Below, in pieces: positions 6,880 to 15,617 of a DNA stretch of 64,000 nt. The position numbers were made by a program, and so were the translations under genes. The notes beneath the pieces are model-generated. The model was not told the DNA's origin. It saw only the letters and a list, made by a program, of their open reading frames with translations, and did not search any database. The stretch comes from Prevotella sp. (GTDB lineage: Bacteria; Bacteroidota; Bacteroidia; Bacteroidales; Bacteroidaceae): the NCBI GenBank assembly GCA_024688365.1, contig JAILEG010000015.1, positions 1-64,000 on the forward strand, written 5' to 3'. Numbering within the stretch: the stretch's first letter is position 1; each line of letters begins with the position of its first letter.

Positions 6880-8187
6880 ATGAAACAGACGAATGTTAAG
6901 CCCGCAGAGGGCAAGTTAGGTATCATGGTCGTTGGCTGCGGTGCAGTCGCCACAACCTTCATGACCGGAGTGTTAATGACACGCAAGGGTCTCACGAAGC
7001 CTGTCGGCTCCATGACCCAATACGATAAAATCCGTGTGGGAAGCGGGACAGAGAAGAAATATCTTCACTATAAGGACATCGTGCCGCTGGCTGATCTGAA
7101 CGACATCGTCTTCGGAACATGGGATGTCTACCCGCAGAACGCTTATCAGGCTGCCGTCTATGCCGAGGTTCTCAAGGCCAAGGACATTGAGCCAGTACGT
7201 GATGAGCTGGAAGCCATCAAGCCCCTCAAGGCCGCATTCGACAAGAACTACGCCAAACGGCTCGACGGCGACAACGTCAAGGACTGCAAGACACGCTGGG
7301 ACATGGTCACAGCCCTGCAGCAGGACATACGCGACTTCAAGCAGCAGAACGGCTGCGAGCGTGTGGTGGTCATCTGGGCGGCATCGACTGAGATCTACGT
7401 TCCCTACGATGAGCAGCACCACAAGACCCTTGCACAGCTGGAGGCCGACATGAAGGCTGATGACCGTGAGCATGTGGCTCCGTCCATGTGCTATGCCTAT
7501 GCCGCTCTGACGGAGGGATGCCCCTTCATCATGGGTGCGCCCAACACCACCGTCGACATCCCTGCCATGTGGGAACTGGCTGAGAAGACACGCATGCCTA
7601 TCTCCGGCAAGGACTTCAAGACGGGACAGACGCTGGTCAAGTCGGGATTCGCACCTATCATCAAGACCCGTAACCTGGGGCTCGCAGGCTGGTTCTCAAC
7701 CAACATCCTCGGCAACCGTGACGGACTGGTCCTTGATGAGCCAGCCAACTTCCACACAAAGGAGGTCAGCAAGCTCTCCACGCTGGAGACCATCTGCAAG
7801 GCCGATGACCAGCCCGACCTCTACGGCGACATCTACCACAAGGTGCGCATCAACTATTATCCACCCCGCAACGACAACAAGGAGGGCTGGGACAACATCG
7901 ACATCTTCGGATGGATGGGCTACCCGATGCAGATAAAGATCAACTTCCTCTGCCGTGACTCCATCCTCGCCGCCCCACTGCTCCTTGACCTAACGCTGCT
8001 CAGCGACCTTGCCGCACGTGCCGGCCGCTATGGCATACAGCGATTCCTGAGCTTCTTCCTCAAGAGCCCGATGCACGACTACACACGTGGCGAGGAGGCT
8101 GTCAACAACCTCTTTGAGCAATACACCATGCTCAAGAATGCCATCCGCGAGATGGGCGGCTATGAGGCTGATGAGGAGATGGACTGA
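6880..8187 (+). CDS. Inositol-3-phosphate synthase
   Basis: The 435-residue protein matches inositol-3-phosphate synthase, which converts glucose-6-phosphate to inositol phosphate using NAD. Visible landmarks are the dinucleotide loop VVGCGAVATT at residues 14-23, TGVLMTRKG, the APNTTVDIPAM segment, SGKDFKTGQT with a conserved catalytic-region lysine, and GWFSTNILGNRDG. The length is close to short bacterial/archaeal forms. ATG at 6880 is chosen; the frame opens earlier only with a TTG at 6865. The gene is 104 bases after the HAD gene and is the strongest evidence that the cluster makes inositol lipids. Confidence 0.95.
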   Translation: MKQTNVKPAEGKLGIMVVGCGAVATTFMTGVLMTRKGLTKPVGSMTQYDKIRVGSGTEKKYLHYKDIVPLADLNDIVFGTWDVYPQNAYQAAVYAEVLKAKDIEPVRDELEAIKPLKAAFDKNYAKRLDGDNVKDCKTRWDMVTALQQDIRDFKQQNGCERVVVIWAASTEIYVPYDEQHHKTLAQLEADMKADDREHVAPSMCYAYAALTEGCPFIMGAPNTTVDIPAMWELAEKTRMPISGKDFKTGQTLVKSGFAPIIKTRNLGLAGWFSTNILGNRDGLVLDEPANFHTKEVSKLSTLETICKADDQPDLYGDIYHKVRINYYPPRNDNKEGWDNIDIFGWMGYPMQIKINFLCRDSILAAPLLLDLTLLSDLAARAGRYGIQRFLSFFLKSPMHDYTRGEEAVNNLFEQYTMLKNAIREMGGYEADEEMD

Positions 8188-8194
8188 GAAGTCC

Positions 8195-8225
8195 TGTCCC
8201 ACAGCTCCTCCCGAAGGAGGGGACT
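8195..8225 (+). repeat. Short REP-like palindrome (E5)
   Basis: AGCTCCTCCCGAAGGAGGGG, 10-40 bases after the stop of inositol-3-phosphate synthase. The remaining gap to 8356 shows nothing else recognised. Confidence 0.55.
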
Positions 8226-8356
8226 GGCTAATGCCCGCAAGGCATGGGAGATGACTGGCGGCTGACAGCCTCACTGTACGCACACAGCCTGTCTGCTGAC
8301 AGCCACCCCCACCGGAGGACGGCTGGCTCTCCCTCTGCTCTAAAACTAAAAATTAT

Positions 8357-11167
8357 ATGATAATATTATCCAATCTCAAGAAACACCGTGTTTCACACTC
8401 GTCCCTATTCCATAAGGGGACGGGTGTGAGCTTTCTTATGCTCCAACGGCTTCTAAACGTCCTTTGGCAAGGATGGACGCATGCTGGCTTCCTCCTCTCA
8501 CCAAGGAGAAGCTGGGGATGGGCCTTGCTTTTTGTCACCCTTACCACCCAGGCCCAGTCAGTCGACTCACTTGCCCTTGCCACCGACTCGCTCATCCAGG
8601 CCATCGACTCCGTGACGAAGGAGGCGGCTAAGGCTGCGGCGGCAGAGGCTTCAAAACCTGTGGTCACACCAATGGCTGACGCCAACATGCTGCACTGCTA
8701 TGTCGTTGACTCACAGACGGGCGACAGCATCCCCTATGCCAATGCCATCTACAGGTCATTGAAGATCGGGGCCTCCAGCGATGCCCTGGGCCATTTCACC
8801 ATTGAGCGGAAGCTGGGCGAGCAGCTCACCGTGACGGCCGTCGGCTACAAGGCACGCCGCATCAGGATAACAGCCAACACACCGCAGACGCTGCACGTGG
8901 TTCTCATATCCGACTCGAAGCAGTTGGAGGGTGTCGTGGTGCGGGCCAAGCGGCGGCACAAGTACTCCCGCAAGGACAACCCGGCGGTGGAACTCATGAA
9001 GCGGGTCATCGCCGCCAAGAAGCAGACCCACCTGGAGAACCACGACTATTATCAGTATGACAAGTACCAGAAGGTGACAATGGCGGTCAACAACCTCACG
9101 CCTGACGAGCTGGAGGGGTCCATGTTCAAGAAGGCACCGTGGCTGCTCGACCAGGTGGAGACCTGCCCTTACAACAACAAGCTCATCCTCCCCATATCGG
9201 TGGATGAGACTCTCACGCAGCACATCTACCGCAAGAATCCGCATGACGAGAAGGACATCGTCCTCGGACAGTCGACCAAGGGTATATCGAAACTCATCCA
9301 GACAGGTGAGGCGATGAACACCATCGTCAAGGATCTCTTCAAGGACATCGACCTCTATGATGACCAGATTGACCTCCTTCAGAAGCGGTTCCCATCACCG
9401 ATAGGCTCAACGGCCATCGCCTTCTACCATTTCTACATTGACGACACGGTCTACGTGAACCAGGACCAGTGCATCCGCCTGCAGTTCATGCCTGCCAACC
9501 AGCAGGACTTCGGCTTCCGCGGTGAGCTGTATGTACTCAATGACAGCACCCTGCACGTGAAGAAGTGCGACATGCAGCTGCCTGCCAGCACGGGCGTGAA
9601 CTTCGTCGATGCCATGAAGTTCGAGCAGGAGTACACCAAGCTCCACAACGGAGAGTGGGCTCTGACCACCGACAATATGATCGCCGAGCTGAAGCTGACT
9701 GACCTCTTCCAGCGTGCCATCGTCATCCGGACCACAGGCATGACCAACTATGCCTTCGCACCCATCGCCGACAAGCTGTTCAAGGGAAAGGCGAAGATAA
9801 CCTACGACGCTGCCGCCAAGATGCGTGACAATGACTTCTGGGCCCAACACCGCACCACACAGCTCACCAAGAGCGAGGCGGGCATGGACTCCTTCATCAA
9901 GCGCATGGCAAAGACCAAGCACTTCAAGTGGGTCATGTTCGCATCCAAGGCACTCATAGAGAACTTCATCGAGACTGGATCGGAGAAAACACCAAGTAAG
10001 GTCGACATCGGCCCGGTCAACACGCTCATATCCAAGAACTTCGTCGATGGCATCCGTCTCCGTGCCTCCGCACGCACCACGGCGAAATTCAATCCGCACT
10101 GGTTCTTCGAGGGCTATTATGCCTACGGCACCCGCTCGCACCGCAGCTACTACGATGCCAAGGTGACCTACTCGTTCAACAAGCCCGAGTACCAGCCCAT
10201 CGAGTTCCCCATCCGCACCCTCACGCTGGAGTCATACAAGGATGTCGAGGCACCATCCGACAAATACCTCATCCACAACAAGGACAACATCTTCATGGCT
10301 TTCCGACCAGTGAAGGTGGAGAAGATGGCTTTCGTCAACCGGCAGAAGCTCAGCTTCATGTGGGAGACTGACTACGGACTGGCCACCAGCCTGGAGCTGC
10401 GGACGGAGAGCAACAAGCCGACTGGCAAGCTCGTCTATGAGAAGATGGACGGCTCACTGGTCGAAAAGGTACGCATGACGGAATTCATCCTCGGACTGGA
10501 CTTCCGCCCCGGACAGACTTACGTCAACTCAAAGCAGCAGCGCGTGGAGGTGAACCTCGACGCACCCCAGTTCAAGCTCACCCATACAATGGGCATCCAG
10601 AGCTTCCTGGGCAGCAACTTCAACTCCAATCTCACCGAGCTGACCATCTACAAGCGGTTCTGGCTCGGCAGCTGGGGACACTTCGACACCCGCATCCAGG
10701 GCGGCGCGCAATGGAACAAGGTGCCCTTCCCGTTCCTCATCGACCCACCTGTCAACACGTCTTACTTCGAGCATCAAGGCACCTTCAACCTCATGGAGAT
10801 CATGGAGTTCCTCAACGACCGCTATGCGCAGTTCAACCTTGCGTGGGACCTGGAGGGCAAGATCTTCAACCGCCTCCCGCTCATCAAGAAGCTCAAGTGG
10901 CGTGAGTACATCGCCTTCAAGGGCATGTGGGGACACCTGACCGACAAGAACAACCCATACCTGCCACAGAACGTCAATGACCCTGACCTCTATAAGTTCC
11001 CCGAGGGCACGAACATCATGACCCATGACCCCTACCTGGAGCTGGTGGTAGGCGTGCATAACATCTTCAAGTGCCTGGAGGTCGACTACGTGCGCCGCCT
11101 TACCTACACCCACCTCCCCGGCATCTCCAAGAGCGGCATCCGCTTCGGATTCAACCTTGTGTTCTAA
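8357..11167 (+). CDS. DUF5686-type outer-membrane protein with carboxypeptidase-regulatory-like domain
   Basis: A 936-residue envelope protein. After a signal region ending TTQAQ (near residue 68) comes a carboxypeptidase-D regulatory-like fold (HCYVVDSQTGDSIPYANAIY ... SDALGHFTIERK, about 115-195), then LEGVVVRAKRRHKYSRKDNP and a long region with alternating beta-strand character up to a terminal strand SGIRFGFNLVF. This is the layout of the DUF5686 family, presumed outer-membrane beta-barrels of Bacteroidetes with unknown substrate. The N-terminus is unclear: starts at 8357 or 8438 are in frame, and both leave a long stretch before the hydrophobic core (WGWALLFVTLTT). Part of that core is encoded by a REP-like sequence (near 8500-8525). 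crcB follows by 10 bases. Confidence 0.85.
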   Translation: MIILSNLKKHRVSHSSLFHKGTGVSFLMLQRLLNVLWQGWTHAGFLLSPRRSWGWALLFVTLTTQAQSVDSLALATDSLIQAIDSVTKEAAKAAAAEASKPVVTPMADANMLHCYVVDSQTGDSIPYANAIYRSLKIGASSDALGHFTIERKLGEQLTVTAVGYKARRIRITANTPQTLHVVLISDSKQLEGVVVRAKRRHKYSRKDNPAVELMKRVIAAKKQTHLENHDYYQYDKYQKVTMAVNNLTPDELEGSMFKKAPWLLDQVETCPYNNKLILPISVDETLTQHIYRKNPHDEKDIVLGQSTKGISKLIQTGEAMNTIVKDLFKDIDLYDDQIDLLQKRFPSPIGSTAIAFYHFYIDDTVYVNQDQCIRLQFMPANQQDFGFRGELYVLNDSTLHVKKCDMQLPASTGVNFVDAMKFEQEYTKLHNGEWALTTDNMIAELKLTDLFQRAIVIRTTGMTNYAFAPIADKLFKGKAKITYDAAAKMRDNDFWAQHRTTQLTKSEAGMDSFIKRMAKTKHFKWVMFASKALIENFIETGSEKTPSKVDIGPVNTLISKNFVDGIRLRASARTTAKFNPHWFFEGYYAYGTRSHRSYYDAKVTYSFNKPEYQPIEFPIRTLTLESYKDVEAPSDKYLIHNKDNIFMAFRPVKVEKMAFVNRQKLSFMWETDYGLATSLELRTESNKPTGKLVYEKMDGSLVEKVRMTEFILGLDFRPGQTYVNSKQQRVEVNLDAPQFKLTHTMGIQSFLGSNFNSNLTELTIYKRFWLGSWGHFDTRIQGGAQWNKVPFPFLIDPPVNTSYFEHQGTFNLMEIMEFLNDRYAQFNLAWDLEGKIFNRLPLIKKLKWREYIAFKGMWGHLTDKNNPYLPQNVNDPDLYKFPEGTNIMTHDPYLELVVGVHNIFKCLEVDYVRRLTYTHLPGISKSGIRFGFNLVF

Positions 11168-11177
11168 ACAGTACGAC

Positions 11178-11552
11178 ATGATCAGGGATATTCTTTTAGT
11201 AGGCATCGGCAGCTTCGTGGGCGGCAGCCTGCGCATGGTCATATCAAAGTATGTCCAGCTGGCCGTCGCCGGATCTTTCCCCCTGGGGACAATGGTGGTC
11301 AACGTGGTGGGTTGCTTCCTCATCGGCCTCCTCTCAGCCCTGCCCGCAGGCAACGGAGGCATCAGTCCCGCCGTGCGCCTGCTGCTCACGACGGGCTTCT
11401 GCGGTGGCTTCACCACCTTCTCCACCTTCATGAATGAGAATGTCACGCTTGCCAAGGGCGATGGCTTCACCCTCTCCCTCCTCTATACGCTCGCCTCACT
11501 GGCCTTAGGCTTCATTGCCGTGCTGGCGGGCAGGCAGATGGCCATGAGGTAA
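11178..11552 (+). CDS. crcB: Fluoride ion channel CrcB/FluC
   Basis: A 124-residue protein with four membrane helices and the family marks GGSLRMVISK (near residue 15), NVVGCFLIGLL (near 42) and GFCGGFTTFSTF (near 75-86), which line the fluoride pore. It works as a dual-topology dimer that lets fluoride leave the cell. ATG at 11178 is preferred over an upstream TTG that would overlap the DUF5686 gene. No fluoride riboswitch was seen in the short gap before it; it probably relies on the upstream transcript. A strong hairpin follows at 11609-11680. Confidence 0.95.
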   Translation: MIRDILLVGIGSFVGGSLRMVISKYVQLAVAGSFPLGTMVVNVVGCFLIGLLSALPAGNGGISPAVRLLLTTGFCGGFTTFSTFMNENVTLAKGDGFTLSLLYTLASLALGFIAVLAGRQMAMR

Positions 11553-11608
11553 GGGCGCAAGCCTGCCCCTCACGCTCCCGTCTGAAGCCCGGAGGCACAT
11601 CCATCTTC

Positions 11609-11680
11609 ACGAAATGGCATACCCCCTTTGCCCTATGACTGGTAACATCAGCCATGAGCAAAGGGGGTATGCCATTTCGT
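11609..11680. terminator. Bidirectional terminator with perfect 23-bp arms
   Basis: The arm at 11609-11631 (ACGAAATGGCATACCCCC...) is exactly complementary to the arm at 11658-11680, with a 26-base loop. It lies between the convergent crcB and araC-type genes. The arms are unusually long for a simple terminator. Confidence 0.8.
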
Positions 11681-11750
11681 CATTATTCAGCCAGCTGGCC
11701 GCACTGCATGAGGCCGGACTGCCGCCACGCAGCAGCATCCACCATGAATA

Positions 11751-12668
11751 TCACTGCCTCATCCGGTACTCTACAGCCGTCATGCCCACATTGCGCTTGA
11801 AGAACTTGCAGAAGGAACTGAGCGAAGAGAAGCGGAACTCACTCGCCAGCTGCTTGAGCGACTTGTCAGTATGCCGCAGCTCCACCTGTATCTCAATGGT
11901 CAGCGTCTTGTCAATCCATGCCTTGGCGCTCTCACCCGTCTTCTCCTTCACCGCCACACTGAGCCGGTGGGGCGAGAGGCACAGCTCCGAGGCATAGAAT
12001 CCCAAGTCATGCTGCCGGCGGGCATGCTCGCTGACAAGCTGCATGAAAGCCTCGGCAATGCGCTTGCTGCGGGGCCAATAGTCTCTTATGACCACCTGGT
12101 CTCGATCAAAGAGCGACTGCGCGAAGTCTATCGCCGACTTGAAGAGTGAGGCTATCGCATCATGGCTTTTACCGTCTGACAGGTGTATCAGTTCAACCAG
12201 CATCTGCAAATACCTGTCGCACGTCTGCTTCTCCTCATCCGTCAGCCGCATGTGGAAACACTGGCTGGACTTGACGAACATGCTGGGCAGCTTGCCGTTA
12301 TAGAGCAGTTTCACATATTCCTCTCGCAGGATGAAGCCCTCCACCTCCGTGCCGGGGGCAAAGACATCCGAGTCGAGTACCGCACCCCAGTTGGCAAAGA
12401 GCATGTCGCCCGGCGCACAGTGATAGCGGTGCAGGTTGATTACAGGATCACTCCACCCCTGCTTGATGATTCCAAAGCGCACGCAATCCATGCGCATGGG
12501 CAGTCTCAGTTCCTCGATCGGTTTGAAAAAGGATTTGCAGCCCGTTGAGATAAAATAGTCAGCTGTGGCAATGCTGTCCTCTCCAGGAACAGCTTGCCCA
12601 CCCGTGATACTATCTATTATCTCACTGAACGAGGCAACCGATGTTGGCAGTTTGTAAGTTTCAGTCAT
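11751..12668 (-). CDS. AraC-family transcriptional regulator
   Basis: A 305-residue regulator. Residues about 1-180 form a cupin-like sensing domain (RFGIIKQGW, HRYHCAPGDMLFANWG). Residues about 205-305 form the two-helix-turn-helix AraC domain (LGFYASELCLSPHRLSVAVKE, then LKQLASEFRFSSLSSFCKFF and a short C-terminal tail). It probably binds DNA near its own gene or the divergent LRR gene at 13170. No ligand can be named. Confidence 0.9.
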   Translation of the reverse strand: MTETYKLPTSVASFSEIIDSITGGQAVPGEDSIATADYFISTGCKSFFKPIEELRLPMRMDCVRFGIIKQGWSDPVINLHRYHCAPGDMLFANWGAVLDSDVFAPGTEVEGFILREEYVKLLYNGKLPSMFVKSSQCFHMRLTDEEKQTCDRYLQMLVELIHLSDGKSHDAIASLFKSAIDFAQSLFDRDQVVIRDYWPRSKRIAEAFMQLVSEHARRQHDLGFYASELCLSPHRLSVAVKEKTGESAKAWIDKTLTIEIQVELRHTDKSLKQLASEFRFSSLSSFCKFFKRNVGMTAVEYRMRQ

Positions 12669-13169
12669 TTGGTTATATATTTAATTTTATGGATGCTAAA
12701 TTAATAAATAATTTACAAACAGTATTTACCCCCCCCCGATTTAACATTTGATAACACTTTACCAAACATGAATCGACAATGTTTCGGACGGTTTGGGAAA
12801 TCATTTACCTTTTCAGCAATCAATCAGACCGTTTGCACAACTCTGCGAAGGATATTGGCAACCGAAAGCTCATCAGCTTCAGCTACCTTTGCAGCGGAAA
12901 GATGAGGGGGCAACTCTCGTCAGGGCAGGACGGACGCTAAATCCCATTGCCCATGCAAGACCGTTCTGACGGCAAGACAACAGCGGCATCATGCCATCTC
13001 GAAGCCTGACCATCACATCAGCTTCTTGCCTGAAAGCGGAGAATGTAGACCACAAAAAAATATAAATAATTTAGTAATACTCTCCGAAGTGTCCAAGTCG
13101 TGAGACCAGGACACTTCATTTCAACAGCATTCAAAGATAACAATAATCATAATTAGAGAATCAAAAGAA
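12669..13169. other. 500-bp intergenic region with promoter and hairpin leader
   Basis: No gene was seen. It holds a run of nine or so C at about 12727-12736, a -7 element TACCTTTG at 12884-12891 (TTGG at 12855 as a poor -33), and an inverted repeat GAAGTGTCC / GGACACTTC at 13086-13117 with a 14-base loop. The mRNA of the LRR gene would have a leader of about 270 bases. Confidence 0.6.
13086..13117 (+). promoter_or_regulatory. Hairpin in the leader of the LRR gene
   Basis: Perfect 9-bp arms (GAAGTGTCC and GGACACTTC) 52 bases before the start codon of the LRR gene. There is no T-run after it, so it is more likely a leader structure or protein site than a terminator. Confidence 0.5.
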
Positions 13170-15191
13170 ATGAAGAGAATCATTCTATTTACTTTCCTCG
13201 GCTTACTCATCGCGCAGGCGACATGGGCGAAGCTGAGAGTAACAAAGGAACCCGACGGCACAGTTGTGCTGACGCTGGAGGCGACAGGCGATATTGCTGC
13301 CGAAATCAGTGGCAAATACGATCCGATCAAACCCGGTTCTGAGCTTCTTACTAAGAATGCCAATACAGCCTCAAAAATAAAAGTCGTAACAATAAACGGT
13401 GCAAAACTCAACACCGCCGACTTTGAAGGATTGTGCGGTCTTGACAATTCCGCAAACTACCATCGTTTCTCAGCAAAAGAGCTTGACCTCACAGATGCTG
13501 ATGCCTATAGCCAAGAGGATTTGAAACATCTTGGCTACATGCCCTCACTGAAAAAAGTGACCTATCCTAAGTCCACGACTCGCATCCCGCAGACTTTCCT
13601 CAACAGCTCAAACAGCCAGGTAGAGGAGGTGATCATCCCGGACAACCCAAACATCGATCTTAAAATAGACAACCAGGCCTTCCAAAACCAATCATTGAGG
13701 GAAATCAGCATTGGTGCCCGCAAGAAAATCCAGATTGATAGGCTCTGTTTCCAGGGTAATCCAAATCTCACAACAGTCGATTTCCACTATGGCTCCACGA
13801 ACATCGTCATTGGCGACAAGGCCTTTGATCGCTGCACGGGGCTTAAGAACATCGTCCTACCTGAGGGTGTGACCGAGATTGGCGATGGTGCATTCCTCAA
13901 CTCTGGAATCACCTCCATCCGCCTGCCACAGTCACTGCAACGGATCAAGACCAAGGCATTTGCCGGATGCACTGAACTGAAGTCGATCACCATCCCTGAG
14001 GGAGTGGAGGAGATTGAGACCGCTGCCTTTGAGAACAACTACAACCTCAGTGATGTCTATGTGCTGGGGACCCACACCAAGTGTGCCGAAGGTGCCTTTA
14101 CTGACAACAACACCTACCAGTACACCATACAAGGAGGTAGGCCCAATGGTACAACCGTGTCAACCGACACCTATTTCAAGCCAGAGGATAGGAACATGAA
14201 GGTAGTCACAAAGCTCCACTTCAAGGAAGCTGCCTATGACAACTACACCAATGAGTTCCTGAAAGTGATAGGAACACAGGGCTATGGCTCCTCCCCATAC
14301 AAGGATCACTCGGAGCTGAACAACTGGGTATTTGACGACAAGGGGAACAAGTTCCCACAAGCACACTCATCCTATTTCGAGGGAACAAAGGGCGACTATG
14401 CCGGATGGAAGAACTTCCTGGCCACTGACAAGACCCTTGACAAGCACATCTATGAGGACAAAGTCCACGTACGTGACAAGTGGTACACCCTCTGCCTGCC
14501 CTTCGACATGACGGAGACAGAACTCAAGAGCGCATACGGCGCAACCGTTGAGGTGGTTGAGTTCTCGGAAGTAACAGGGGAAACCAAAATGACTTCGAAA
14601 GGCAAGGACAAGTACATCACCTTCAAGTTCAAGGACCGTGTCACCCAGACCAAGGCACACCATCCCTACATGATTCACCCAGCCATCCATGCCGGGAAAA
14701 CACAGGGGGTGAAGACTGTCATCGTCGGCATCGACCTGCAGCCCGAGGATGACGCAAGACTGCAGAGCGTGGTCAAGACCTGGGACGGTGTCACCTATAT
14801 CTTCAGAGGCAACTATACTGACGGGAAGAAGCTCCAGCCTTACAGCTACTATTACTATTCAGGCGATGACGAGACGAAATGGCCCAACGCTTTCTACAAG
14901 TGGGGCGCAAGCGAAGGCGGAACGTGGACGAAGTACACCGCCTGCATCCTCGCCTCAAAGGACGACCATGCACGTGCCAAGGCCTTCACTGCATACGGCC
15001 TGACCGAACTTGACGACGTGACCAATGGCATCAACGACCTCAATGCCATCCAGCCCGCAGAGGACAAGATGGCTGCTGACGGCAAGGTGTACAACCTCAA
15101 CGGACAGGTGGTGCGCGCCAGCACTGACAGCCTCAGCACGCTGCCAAAGGGCATCTACATTGTCAATGGCAAGAAATATTCAGTAAGATAA
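13170..15191 (+). CDS. Secreted BspA-like leucine-rich repeat protein with C-terminal sorting-like module
   Basis: A 673-residue protein with a clear signal peptide (MKRIILFTFLGLLIAQATWA). Residues about 110-320 contain LRR_5/BspA-type repeats (LKNIVLPEGVTEIGDGAF, ITSIRLPQSLQRIKTKAF, LKSITIPEGVEEIETAAF). The middle part (about 340-630) has no recognised domain. The last 40 residues (VYNLNGQVVR ... LPKGIYIVNGKKYSVR) resemble the C-termini of the two secreted proteins at 34641 and 35932, suggesting common export or anchoring. BspA-like proteins usually bind host or bacterial surfaces. A 77-codon gene follows after 23 bases. Confidence 0.88.
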   Translation: MKRIILFTFLGLLIAQATWAKLRVTKEPDGTVVLTLEATGDIAAEISGKYDPIKPGSELLTKNANTASKIKVVTINGAKLNTADFEGLCGLDNSANYHRFSAKELDLTDADAYSQEDLKHLGYMPSLKKVTYPKSTTRIPQTFLNSSNSQVEEVIIPDNPNIDLKIDNQAFQNQSLREISIGARKKIQIDRLCFQGNPNLTTVDFHYGSTNIVIGDKAFDRCTGLKNIVLPEGVTEIGDGAFLNSGITSIRLPQSLQRIKTKAFAGCTELKSITIPEGVEEIETAAFENNYNLSDVYVLGTHTKCAEGAFTDNNTYQYTIQGGRPNGTTVSTDTYFKPEDRNMKVVTKLHFKEAAYDNYTNEFLKVIGTQGYGSSPYKDHSELNNWVFDDKGNKFPQAHSSYFEGTKGDYAGWKNFLATDKTLDKHIYEDKVHVRDKWYTLCLPFDMTETELKSAYGATVEVVEFSEVTGETKMTSKGKDKYITFKFKDRVTQTKAHHPYMIHPAIHAGKTQGVKTVIVGIDLQPEDDARLQSVVKTWDGVTYIFRGNYTDGKKLQPYSYYYYSGDDETKWPNAFYKWGASEGGTWTKYTACILASKDDHARAKAFTAYGLTELDDVTNGINDLNAIQPAEDKMAADGKVYNLNGQVVRASTDSLSTLPKGIYIVNGKKYSVR

Positions 15192-15214
15192 CCACGAACA
15201 AAAAGAAACTGACG

Positions 15215-15448
15215 ATGAAAAAACCATATATAACTCCGATGACTGACCTGTTGCAGGTCAAGGCCGAGGCGTATATCTGCGCCGGAAGCCAGACGAAGGC
15301 TGGATATGATATTGGATCCGAAGGCTCAAAATGGGGAAAGACAGGTCCGGTAAACCCTGTAAACCCAGAACCTATAGGTGGTCCGGGCGTTTCCGGAGCC
15401 AAGCAGCAGCAATCCGGCTCCTCCGCCTGGGACAGGTGGGAGGACTGA
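15215..15448 (+). CDS. Small 77-residue protein of unknown function, peptide-precursor-like
   Basis: The protein begins MKKPYITPMTDLLQVKAEAY, then CAGS, followed by a Gly/Pro/Ser-rich tail (GPVNPVNPEPIGGPG) and a tryptophan/acidic end, SAWDRWED. The pattern of a conserved-looking head, a small-residue AGS step and a variable tail resembles short Bacteroidetes proteins often found after secreted-protein genes; no function is known to me. It has no classical signal peptide. It follows the LRR gene by 23 bases and a terminator follows, so it is probably co-transcribed. The clean ORF and position argue that it is real. Confidence 0.7.
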   Translation: MKKPYITPMTDLLQVKAEAYICAGSQTKAGYDIGSEGSKWGKTGPVNPVNPEPIGGPGVSGAKQQQSGSSAWDRWED

Positions 15449-15503
15449 GAAGCCTTACAAAAACGGCCTAACCACTATCAGGACTTTACTGTCAAGGTCG
15501 ACA

Positions 15504-15545
15504 AAGGTGCGCCATGTTTCCGTGATACGGAAACTGGCGCACCTT
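15504..15545. terminator. Bidirectional terminator
   Basis: AAGGTGCGCCATGTTTCCG pairs with CGGAAACTGGCGCACCTT (one bulged base) around a 5-base loop, followed by a T/C-rich stretch. It lies between the convergent small-protein gene and the GH92 gene. Confidence 0.8.
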
Positions 15546-15617
15546 CTTTCGTTCCCCTCCCCCGCATCTGGTGGCATCGGCAAGCCGCAGGCAGGGGCGG
15601 CCTCTCCCCGCTGGAGG

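Noticed and set aside
11157..11552. Fluoride riboswitch before crcB
   Set aside because: Only 10 bases separate the upstream stop from the crcB ATG, and no riboswitch fold was seen at the end of the upstream gene.
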